Under the pieces are notes generated by a model that saw nothing but the letters and a program-made list of their open reading frames with translations, did not search any database and was not told the origin of the DNA. From Candidatus Rokuibacteriota bacterium (lineage in GTDB: Bacteria > Methylomirabilota > Methylomirabilia > Rokubacteriales > CSP1-6), in the NCBI GenBank assembly GCA_003221435.1, contig QHRS01000132.1:1-12355 (forward strand): a stretch of 12,355 bases of DNA. The letters are read 5' to 3'. Below are positions 7,182 through 12,355 of the stretch, piece after piece (position 1 is the stretch's first letter; each line of letters opens with the position of its first letter). Made by a program: the position numbers and the translations under genes.

Positions 7182-7696
7182 CGAACGCCTCCTCCGGCCG
7201 CCGAAAAGGGGCCAGGCTTGAGAGCGGACTGCAGGCGGTCGTATTGCCCGCGGTAATGGAGCAGGGGGTCGCCGTCGCGCGCGCGCACGGCCTCCACCCG
7301 GCCGAGGAAGATCGTGTGGTCACCGCCCCGATAGGCAGCGACCTTCTCGCACTCGATGTGGGCGAGCGCGTCGGGGATCAACGGGAGTTCGAGATGTCCC
7401 GCGTGGCACTCGAACCCGTGGAACTTGTCCTCGAGCGTCGAGGCGAAGCGCCGCGCGAGCGCCTCCTGGTGAGATCCGAGGATGTTGACCGCGAAGCGCT
7501 CGCACGCCTCCAAGGCGGCGTAGCACCGCGCCTTGAGGTCGACGCAGATCAGGACGAGCGGCGGGTCGAGTGACACCGAAGTGAACGCCGTGGCCGTGAG
7601 GCCCACCGGCCGGCCGTCAGCGTCACGCGTGGTGACGATCGTGATTCCGCTGGCGAAGTGACCGAGAACGTGGCGAAAGTCGTCGAGACCGACCAC
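7178..7696 (-). CDS. Flavin reductase-like domain protein (NAD(P)H:FMN oxidoreductase family)
   Basis: This 172-residue single-domain protein belongs to the HpaC/RutF-like split-barrel flavin reductases, which use NAD(P)H to reduce FMN or FAD for a partner monooxygenase. Seen: LDDFRHVLGHFASGITIVTT (4-23), GLTATAFTSVSLDPPLVLIC (32-51), FAVNILGSHQEALARRFA (68-85) and GDHTIFLGRVEA (125-136), all standard family landmarks in the right order and length. GTG 7696 gives the typical short N-terminus; a TTG at 7732 is the alternative. It heads the minus-strand operon and its stop overlaps the aminotransferase start by 4 bp. No monooxygenase partner is visible, so the link to the glycan genes is by position only. 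A weak TTGCAT-N16-ATACAA pair just upstream could make it leaderless too. Confidence 0.85.
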   Translation of the reverse strand: MVGLDDFRHVLGHFASGITIVTTRDADGRPVGLTATAFTSVSLDPPLVLICVDLKARCYAALEACERFAVNILGSHQEALARRFASTLEDKFHGFECHAGHLELPLIPDALAHIECEKVAAYRGGDHTIFLGRVEAVRARDGDPLLHYRGQYDRLQSALKPGPFSAAGGGVR

Positions 7697-7755
7697 CGTA
7701 GTTCTTGTATCAGGCCGAGGCCCGAAATGCAAGATACGGAAGCACGCCCCCCGGC

Positions 7756-7784
7756 TTGACGGGTGCGAGACCCACTTCTATAGT
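7756..7784 (+). promoter_or_regulatory. Strong sigma70-like promoter of mrp
   Basis: TTGACG (7756-7761), 17-bp spacer, TATAGT (7779-7784). This is the best promoter match in the window. The base 7-8 nt past the -10 box is the mrp GTG at 7792, predicting a leaderless mRNA. It lies in the 95-bp divergent gap between mrp and the flavin reductase. Confidence 0.7.
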
Positions 7785-7791
7785 GAACCCT

Positions 7792-8868
7792 GTGGTAACC
7801 GAGCAGGTCATCCTGAGCGCGCTCCGAACCGTCAGGGATCCCGACCAGGAGCAAGACATCGTCTCACTCGGTCTGGTGAAGGACCTCGTCATCCAGGGCT
7901 CGCAGGTGTCGCTCACGCTTGCGTTCACCACCCAGAAGCCTGCGGCGAAGGTGGAGCTGCACAGCGCGGCCCGCCGGACGCTCTCCCAGCTCGAGGGCGT
8001 GAGCGCGGTCTCGGTGAAGATGGGCGGTGCGGCGCAGCCCGCCGCCGCCCACGGCGCCCACCAGGCGCCGGGCGCCGCGCAGCTCATTCCCGAGGTTGAG
8101 TACACGATCGCGGTGTCGTCGGGAAAAGGCGGCGTCGGCAAATCGACGGTCGCCGTGAACCTCGCGATGGCGTTGCAGGGCACGGGCGCCACGGTCGGCA
8201 TCGTCGACGCCGACGTATACGGTCCCGACGTGCCGCTCATGCTGGGGGCCCGCGGCAAGCCGGGGATGTTCGAGAACCGGATCATTCCGGTCGAGGCGCA
8301 TGGCGTCAAGATGATGTCGATCGGGCTCCTGGTCAGCGAGAAGGAGCCGCTGATCTGGCGCGGTCCGATGCTGCACTCCTTCATCCAGCAGATGCTGAAG
8401 GACGTCAACTGGGGCAAGCTGGACTACCTGGTCTTCGATATGCCGCCGGGGACGGGAGACGCCCAGCTGTCCCTCTCGCAGGTGATCCCGCTGACGGGCG
8501 CCATTATGGTGACGACGCCACAGGACGTCGCGCTGCTCGACGTGCGCAAGGCCATCGCCATGTTCCGCAAGCTGAACGTTCCGCTCCTCGGCGTCGTCGA
8601 GAACATGAGCTACTTTGTCTGCCCGCACTGCGGCGAGCGGACGAACATCTTCGGCAGCACCGGCGGCACCAGGATCGCCGAGGAGTACGGCATCCCGCTG
8701 CTGGCCCAGATCCCGCTTGATCCCGAAACCCGGGTCGGCGGCGACGAGGGCACGCCGATCACGATCCGGCGACCCGGGTCCCCGCAGGCGGCTGCCTTCC
8801 GCCAGCTCGCCGAGACGGTCATCGCTCGCGCGAACGCGGGGTCGCGCAAGCTGCCGACGATCTCATAG
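7792..8868 (+). CDS. mrp: Mrp/NBP35-family iron-sulfur cluster carrier ATPase (DUF59 + ParA-like P-loop)
   Basis: This 358-residue cytosolic P-loop ATPase (Mrp/ApbC) is thought to bind and deliver Fe-S clusters. An N-terminal DUF59/MIP18 domain (1-78, DIVSLGLVKDL) is joined by an Ala/Gly/His linker (79-97) to the ATPase: deviant Walker A SGKGGVGKST (110-119), DADVYGPDVP (139-148), the family signature DMPPGTGDAQLSLSQ (216-230), TTPQDVALLDVRKA (241-254) and the cluster-binding NMSYFVCPHCGER (271-283, Cys277/Cys280). The Cys usually found in the DUF59 domain (TTPxCP) is replaced by TTQKPAAK. GTG 7792 matches the normal Mrp N-terminus and coincides with the predicted transcription start; upstream in-frame codons overlap the promoter. 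A LON-domain gene follows after 4 bp, so they are probably cotranscribed. Confidence 0.93.
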   Translation: MVTEQVILSALRTVRDPDQEQDIVSLGLVKDLVIQGSQVSLTLAFTTQKPAAKVELHSAARRTLSQLEGVSAVSVKMGGAAQPAAAHGAHQAPGAAQLIPEVEYTIAVSSGKGGVGKSTVAVNLAMALQGTGATVGIVDADVYGPDVPLMLGARGKPGMFENRIIPVEAHGVKMMSIGLLVSEKEPLIWRGPMLHSFIQQMLKDVNWGKLDYLVFDMPPGTGDAQLSLSQVIPLTGAIMVTTPQDVALLDVRKAIAMFRKLNVPLLGVVENMSYFVCPHCGERTNIFGSTGGTRIAEEYGIPLLAQIPLDPETRVGGDEGTPITIRRPGSPQAAAFRQLAETVIARANAGSRKLPTIS

Positions 8869-8872
8869 GGCG

Positions 8873-9517
8873 GTGACGCCGCTCATCCTGCCGATCTTCC
8901 CGCTGCCTGACCTGACGTTCTTTCCGCACACGCTGCTGCCGCTGCACATCTTCGAGGCCCGCTATCGCGCGATGGTCACCGACGTCCTCCCCCGCGACAA
9001 GCGGCTGGCGCTCGTGGGGCTCAAGCCCGGCTACGAGCAGTCCTACGCGGGGAAGCCGCCCGTGTATCCCGTCGCGGGTGTGGGCGAGATCGTGAAGTGG
9101 GAGCGTCTGGCCAACGGCCGGTACAACATCCTGCTCCGGGGCGACGCTCGCGCGCGCATCGAGCGTGAGGTTCCGACCGACACTCTCTACAGGGTGGTAG
9201 CGGCGCGGCGCCTCGACGAGACGCCGCCGACCCGCGACGTCGGCCCGCTGATCGAGCGCGTCCGGACGCAATGCCGCCGCCTGCTGGCGGCGCTCGGCCG
9301 GCCCAGCGAATTGCTCGACGAAGCGCTGAAGGAAGGGCAGGCGCCGGGCGCCATCGCTGACCAGATCGCCTCGGCGGTGCTCCCTGACCCCGTGCTCCGG
9401 CAGCAGCTTCTCGAAACTCTCGACGTGGAGACGCGGCTGCAACGACTGGTCGGCGCCCTCGACGACCTCGTCCGCCAGATCACGGGCCGCCGCGACCCGG
9501 ATGAGCGCGCCCGCTGA
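8873..9517 (+). CDS. LON protease substrate-binding (N-terminal) domain protein
   Basis: This 214-residue protein consists of the PUA-like Lon N-terminal domain without an AAA+ or protease part. Hallmarks: LPIFPLPDLTFFPHTLLPLH (6-25), IFEARYRAMV (26-35), VAGVGEIVKWERLANGRYNI (67-86) and LLRGDARARI (87-96), then an alpha-helical tail (about 120-205). Stand-alone versions are common in bacteria and are usually annotated as a LON peptidase substrate-binding domain-containing protein; their job is unclear, possibly substrate or partner recognition. GTG 8873 is chosen because the conserved PLILPIFPLP begins at once; only AGGG lies upstream (4-bp gap to mrp), so translation may be coupled to mrp. 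Readings that start earlier in this frame run through mrp and were rejected. Confidence 0.88.
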   Translation: MTPLILPIFPLPDLTFFPHTLLPLHIFEARYRAMVTDVLPRDKRLALVGLKPGYEQSYAGKPPVYPVAGVGEIVKWERLANGRYNILLRGDARARIEREVPTDTLYRVVAARRLDETPPTRDVGPLIERVRTQCRRLLAALGRPSELLDEALKEGQAPGAIADQIASAVLPDPVLRQQLLETLDVETRLQRLVGALDDLVRQITGRRDPDERAR

Positions 9518-9542
9518 TGGCTGGGCGCACACGCGGCGCGGC

Positions 9543-9700
9543 GAATGAACAACAGCGTAAGGTTCCGCCGGGGCATGGGCGTGGCGCACCCGCCCCCGAG
9601 TGGATGACGCGGCAGGCGCCGCGTGAGTGAATGACCAGGCGTGAGGGTTCCGGCGGGGCGCGGGCGTGGCGATAGCCCGGGTGCCCGCGCCCAGGTGAAT
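9543..9700 (+). repeat. 86-bp imperfect tandem duplication with palindromes
   Basis: A unit starting GAATGA at 9543 and again at 9629 (period 86) shares GGTTCCGCCGGGG/GGTTCCGGCGGGG and GGGCGTGGCG in the same order over about 44 bp. The boundary motif G(T/C)GAATG recurs a third time at 9695, where it contains the ATG of the next gene. Palindromes inside: ACGCGGC/GCCGCGT (9607-9624, 4-nt loop) and GGGCGCGGGC/GCCCGCGCCC (9656-9692, 17-nt loop). No promoter or gene was seen here. Confidence 0.5.
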
Positions 9701-10628
9701 GGACCCGATCACCCACGGGTTGACGGGCGCGGTCATGGCGCAGGCCGGCTTGCGCCAGCGATGGGGGCGCCAGGCGACGCTCGCGACGGTCGTCGGCGCG
9801 ATGATTCCCGACATCGACGTGTTCTGGAGCCGCGGAGTGCTCGCGCTGGAGACCCACCGGGGCATCACGCACTCGTTCGTGGGCGCCATCGTCCTCGCCT
9901 CGGCGCTCGGCGCCGCGCTGCTGCCGCTCGGGCGCGAAAAGCGCTGGTGGGTGCTGGCCGGGCTGTCGCTCGGCGCGATCGTGGGCGGGCATCTCTTCAT
10001 CGACCTCATCAACAACTACGGCATCCAGCTCTTCCTGCCGTTCTCCAAGGCGCGGCCGGCGCTCGACCTGGTCTTCATCCTCGACCCGCTGGTCACCGTG
10101 CCCTTGCTGGTGAGCCTCGCATGCGGAGTCGTTTGGCGCGCCCGCGCCGCGTGGCTCGGGCGCCTCGCGTTCGCGTGGCTCGCGGTGTATATCGCTGCGC
10201 TCGGTGTCAGTCACGCCGCGGCGCTGGCCAACCTGCGCCAGGCAGCCGTCGCGCAGGGGATCGCGGCGCTCCGGGTGTCGGCGCTGCCCGAGCCGATGAA
10301 CCCGATCGCGTGGGAGGGCTTCGTGGAGGATCGGACGCACTACTGGCAGGGCCGCGTGTCGGCGCTCGGCGGCCCGGTGCTGCTGGCGCCTTCACTGAAG
10401 CCCGTGACGGTCGCGGCAGCGGTGGCGGCGCAGTCACCGGAGGTGCAGATCTATCTCTGGTTCGCCCGCTTCCCGACGCTCATCGAGCGGGTCGAGGATG
10501 GCCGCCGGATCCTGGACTATACGGACCTGCGCTTCTCGTACGCGCCGCTCGGGAACCGACCGTTCGGCCGCCTGCGCGTCATCCTCTCGCAGGAGGGCGC
10601 GGTGGAGCGCGTGCTGCTCAACCCTTAA
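9699..10628 (+). CDS. DUF457/YdjM-type membrane-bound metal-dependent hydrolase
   Basis: This 309-residue protein belongs to the inner-membrane metal-dependent hydrolase family (DUF457, YdjM-like). Family marks are visible: MDPITHGLTG (1-10, His6), PDID (37-40), HRGITHS (53-59) and GHLFIDLINNYG (97-108, His98/Asp102), all likely metal ligands at membrane edges, plus FILDP (126-130). Hydrophobic segments lie near 27-36, 60-77, 84-104, 130-147 and 155-176; the last 130 residues form a soluble domain. Substrate is unknown; relatives have been loosely linked to membrane lipid or LexA-regulated functions. ATG 9699 is preceded by AGGTG at very short spacing and begins exactly at the conserved MDPITH. 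A strong GC hairpin follows the stop by about 8 bp. Confidence 0.88.
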   Translation: MDPITHGLTGAVMAQAGLRQRWGRQATLATVVGAMIPDIDVFWSRGVLALETHRGITHSFVGAIVLASALGAALLPLGREKRWWVLAGLSLGAIVGGHLFIDLINNYGIQLFLPFSKARPALDLVFILDPLVTVPLLVSLACGVVWRARAAWLGRLAFAWLAVYIAALGVSHAAALANLRQAAVAQGIAALRVSALPEPMNPIAWEGFVEDRTHYWQGRVSALGGPVLLAPSLKPVTVAAAVAAQSPEVQIYLWFARFPTLIERVEDGRRILDYTDLRFSYAPLGNRPFGRLRVILSQEGAVERVLLNP

Positions 10629-10636
10629 GACTGCTC

Positions 10637-10659
10637 GGAGGGGGGTTGCGCCCCCCTTC
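10637..10659 (+). terminator. GC-rich stem-loop after the DUF457 gene
   Basis: GGAGGGGGG/CCCCCCTTC forms a 9-bp stem (one G-U pair) with loop TTGCG, 8 bp past the TAA. There is no T-tract, so it may act as a transcript 3'-end barrier or Rho-type end rather than a classic intrinsic terminator. Confidence 0.35.
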
Positions 10660-10678
10660 CGAACCTCCCCCGAGGATG

Positions 10679-10772
10679 GCGCCGGCAAAGCCGGCGCGCG
10701 AGTGCCGAAGGGGGCCTCGATGGCCCCCTCCGGGCCACCCCCAGGACGGGATTGCGCCGGCAAAGCCGGCGC
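10679..10772 (+). repeat. REP-like cluster: two identical 19-bp palindromes flanking a third hairpin
   Basis: GCGCCGGC-AAA-GCCGGCGC occurs perfectly at 10679-10697 and again at 10754-10772 (75 bp apart). Between them GGGGGCC-TCGAT-GGCCCCC forms a 7-bp stem at 10710-10728. The arrangement resembles bacterial REP/BIME elements: extragenic, palindromic and in pairs. A related stretch (GGGGCCTCG...GGCAAAGCCGG) is found at about 11579-11600. Confidence 0.55.
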
Positions 10773-10812
10773 TGGAACGGTGCGTCGACAGGCGCGAGAG
10801 GAGGGTCGTTCA

Positions 10813-11529
10813 GTGAGGCGTCGACGGCCGCTCGGCACGGTCGGTCTCGCCGTGGTGCTCCTCGGTCTCCTCCTCGCCACGCGGGCGGAAGCACGCGACT
10901 GGGGGTGGCTCGGCGTGCGCATCCGCGAGCTATCTGAGATGGAAATGGAGGAGATCTCCGCGCGCCACGGGATCCGTGAGGGCTATGGCGTGGTGGTGGT
11001 CGCGGTGCTCGAAGGCTCGCCGGCGGCGCGCTCGAGCATGCGCGCCGGGGACATCGTCGTCGGGTTCGCCGGACGGCCGATCGTCGACAGCCGGACCCTG
11101 CAGCGGTTGATCGGCACCGCGCCGCTGGATCGCGATCTGCCGCTGACCGTGCTGCGCCGGGGAGAAGGGCGGAGAGAATTGTCGGTTCGGCTGGCGCCGA
11201 TGCCACCGGAGATCGTGGGGGAGCGGGTCGCGGCCGAGTTCGGCTTCTTCCTGCACGAGGTCTTGACCGAAAAGGATGCGGCCAACTGGCTCGGGCCGAC
11301 GGAAAGCCTCTCCGTCGTCGCCGACGTGCTGTCCGGGAGTCTGGCCGAACGCGGCGGGCTCCAGCCCGGCGACGTCCTGCGGGAGATCAACGACCAGCGC
11401 CTGCTGTCGTTCCGCGATGCGACCCAGGCCCTCGCGCGCGCGCGCCTCGATCAGCCGCTCCGGCTCGTGGTCCGGCGCGGCGGCGACGATCAGCTCTCGC
11501 TCACGCTGCCGCATCCCGCCGCGCCCTGA
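10813..11529 (+). CDS. Secreted or membrane-anchored tandem PDZ-domain protein
   Basis: This 238-residue protein begins with a basic RRRR stretch and hydrophobic core (LGTVGLAVVLLGLLLA, 7-22) ending in RAEA, a likely cleavable signal peptide or N-terminal anchor. Two PDZ domains follow. Domain 1 (about 30-128) has WGWLGVRIREL, GVVVVAVLEGSPAARSSMRA and GDIVVGFAGRPIVDSRTLQR. Domain 2 (about 140-232) has VVADVLSGSLAERGGLQPGD and VLREINDQRLLSF. No trypsin-like or metalloprotease catalytic segment is present, so it looks like the PDZ half of a DegP-type protein acting alone, probably as a periplasmic peptide-binding adaptor. GTG 10813 is preceded by GGAGGG with 7-nt spacing, a clear start signal; earlier in-frame codons cross the REP-like repeats and were rejected. 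Confidence 0.85.
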   Translation: MRRRRPLGTVGLAVVLLGLLLATRAEARDWGWLGVRIRELSEMEMEEISARHGIREGYGVVVVAVLEGSPAARSSMRAGDIVVGFAGRPIVDSRTLQRLIGTAPLDRDLPLTVLRRGEGRRELSVRLAPMPPEIVGERVAAEFGFFLHEVLTEKDAANWLGPTESLSVVADVLSGSLAERGGLQPGDVLREINDQRLLSFRDATQALARARLDQPLRLVVRRGGDDQLSLTLPHPAAP

Positions 11530-11578
11530 CCACCCGGCACTGCGTCCGCCCCTCGGCGAGCCCGGCTAAACCATCGAA

Positions 11579-11600
11579 AGGGGCCTCGGGCAAAGCCGGC
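11579..11600 (+). repeat. Third, degenerate copy of the REP-like element
   Basis: GGGGCCTCG followed by GGCAAAGCCGG combines parts of the two palindromes at 10679-10772. It can fold as GGCC(tcg)GGC-AAA-GCCGGCC. A 7-bp inverted repeat CCGGCGG/CCGCCGG (11619-11625, 11660-11666) lies just downstream. The rest of the gap 11530-11694 shows nothing recognisable. Confidence 0.35.
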
Positions 11601-11694
11601 CGCTCGAAGGCAGGTATTCCGGCGGGTCCTAGCTTCAACTTGGTGTGCCTTCGCGGGTTCCGCCGGGAGCGCCGTGAGGTCCCATCGCTGGTCT

Positions 11695-11700
11695 TATAAT
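11695..11700 (+). promoter_or_regulatory. Perfect TATAAT -10 box upstream of the aspartyl protease gene
   Basis: TATAAT at 11695-11700 in otherwise GC-rich DNA, with no good -35 at 16-18 bp. Transcription would start near 11707, giving a leader of about 20 nt before ATG 11728 and excluding an upstream GTG start at 11674. Confidence 0.5.
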
Positions 11701-11727
11701 GGAGAAGGGACGTTCATCAATAAGACC

Positions 11728-12249
11728 ATGCGAAGCGTGCGGACCCTGCTGCTCGTGTTGCTGATGCTGACGCCCGACGGGCCGGCATCCGCCCAGCTGC
11801 AACGGTGGGTGGACGAGCAAGGCACGGAGCACTACACGGCCCCTCCCGGAGACCCGGAGCCCCTCGCGCCGCGGGGCACCAGGATCCCTTTCACGCCCGG
11901 CTCTCCCGTTCTCATCGGTGCCATGATCAGTGGGCGCGGACCGATCACGCTCATCCTGGACACCGGTGCTGACCGCACCGTGGTGACGCCACAGGCCCTC
12001 TCGCGGCTGGGCATCTCCACTGACAATGCCCGTCCCGCTCGAATCAAGGGCGTGGGCGGGACGGTCGATGCCTACGGGATCTGGGTGGATGCAATTCAGG
12101 TCGGAGACGCCAAAGCCGGGCCGTTCCTCGTGATCGCGCACGACGCGAGCATCAATGACGCTGACGGTATCCTGGCCCGCGACTTCCTGGACAACTTCAA
12201 GGTTACGATCGACGCCGGCCAAGGGGTCGTCACCCTGGAACCTCGATAG
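11728..12249 (+). CDS. Secreted DUF4124 plus retropepsin-like (clan AA) aspartyl protease
   Basis: This 173-residue protein has a signal peptide (MRSVRTLLLVLLML...ASA, cleaved near 22), a short DUF4124-like motif (LQRWVDEQGTEHYTAPPGD, 24-42) and a single retropepsin-like domain (about 52-173). The domain shows the catalytic LILDTGADRTVVTP (75-88, Asp78-Thr-Gly-Ala), a flap-region GVGGTVDAYG (108-117) and the second hydrophobic-hydrophobic-Gly unit GILARDFLDNFKVTID (147-162). Such single-lobe aspartic proteases must dimerise; bacterial relatives (TIGR02281-like, periplasmic) are poorly characterised. ATG 11728 is chosen because the -10 box lies inside the longer GTG 11674 reading and the signal peptide begins here; the ribosome-binding site is weak. 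It has its own promoter and is probably monocistronic. Confidence 0.85.
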   Translation: MRSVRTLLLVLLMLTPDGPASAQLQRWVDEQGTEHYTAPPGDPEPLAPRGTRIPFTPGSPVLIGAMISGRGPITLILDTGADRTVVTPQALSRLGISTDNARPARIKGVGGTVDAYGIWVDAIQVGDAKAGPFLVIAHDASINDADGILARDFLDNFKVTIDAGQGVVTLEPR

Positions 12250-12303
12250 CCTTTCCGCTCCACCCTCGGGCGACTGCAACCGTCTTGCCGAGTCTCGCGG
12301 GAG

Positions 12304-12309
12304 TATACT
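12304..12309 (+). promoter_or_regulatory. TATACT -10 box before the edge ORF
   Basis: TATACT ends 7 bp before ATG 12317, the same geometry as at mrp. A TTGCCG at 12285-12290 is too close (13 bp) to be a good -35. Confidence 0.4.
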
Positions 12310-12316
12310 CTCGTCG

Positions 12317-12355
12317 ATGCGCGGACGCATCGTGACAGCGCCTGAACCAGGCGCG
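12317..12355 (+). CDS. Start of an unidentified gene running off the right edge
   Basis: ATG 12317 opens 13 codons (MRGRIVTAPEPGA) to the window end without a stop. No ribosome-binding site is present; instead a TATACT box 7 bp upstream would place the transcription start on the ATG itself (leaderless). Too short to assign a family. Confidence 0.35.
   Translation, partial: MRGRIVTAPEPGA

Noticed and set aside
10679..10772. CRISPR array
   Set aside because: Only two identical repeats, each a tight palindrome with an AAA loop, and no further spacing regularity or cas genes.
11674..11727. GTG 11674 as start of the aspartyl protease
   Set aside because: The perfect TATAAT lies inside this extension and the signal peptide begins at ATG 11728.

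Overview
This is a high-GC bacterial chromosomal window (about two thirds G+C by eye). Gene order is dense, starts are often GTG or other alternatives, adjacent genes overlap by a few bases, and at least one transcript looks leaderless. Gene content (Mrp with an N-terminal DUF59 domain, CmoA, an MsbA-type exporter, DUF457, a DUF4124-aspartyl protease, a secreted vanadium haloperoxidase) fits a Gram-negative soil or sediment lineage such as Methylomirabilota/Rokubacteria or a deltaproteobacterium-like group. That placement is an inference and is weak. No tRNA, rRNA, CRISPR array or insertion sequence was seen.

Left part, minus strand, read right to left from about 7.7 kb to 1.9 kb: a probable operon of flavin reductase, DegT-type sugar aminotransferase, GT4 glycosyltransferase, MsbA-like ABC exporter, CmoA (carboxy-S-adenosylmethionine synthase) and a membrane-bound isoprenylcysteine-methyltransferase-like protein. 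Junctions are tight (4-bp, 4-bp and 1-bp overlaps). The theme is making, exporting and perhaps methylating an amino-sugar-containing surface glycan or lipid. Three short lesions fall in the middle of this operon. The aminotransferase C-terminus is fused to the glycosyltransferase, which has lost its N-terminus. The exporter lacks most of TM6 through an in-frame deletion. The exporter also lacks the end of its ABC signature and its Walker B strand through a frame-shifting deletion. The flanking genes look intact, so this is either local decay or an assembly artefact.

A 592-bp gap (1326-1917) follows. It holds a plausible promoter for the next minus-strand gene and a short coding-like remnant on the plus strand. 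Then comes the 5' part of a secreted vanadium-dependent haloperoxidase/PAP2-like gene that runs off the left edge.

Right part, plus strand, diverging from the flavin reductase at about 7.75 kb: a strong sigma70-like promoter placed so that transcription should begin at the GTG of mrp (leaderless), then a LON-substrate-binding-domain protein 4 bp downstream, a DUF457 membrane metal-dependent hydrolase, a secreted tandem-PDZ protein and a secreted DUF4124-retropepsin-like protease. Gaps between these last genes carry GC-rich palindromes: an 86-bp imperfect duplication at 9543-9700, and a cluster of four perfect hairpins including two identical 19-mers at 10637-10772, with a related copy near 11581. 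At the right edge a TATACT box 7 bp before an ATG suggests another leaderless gene that continues outside the window.
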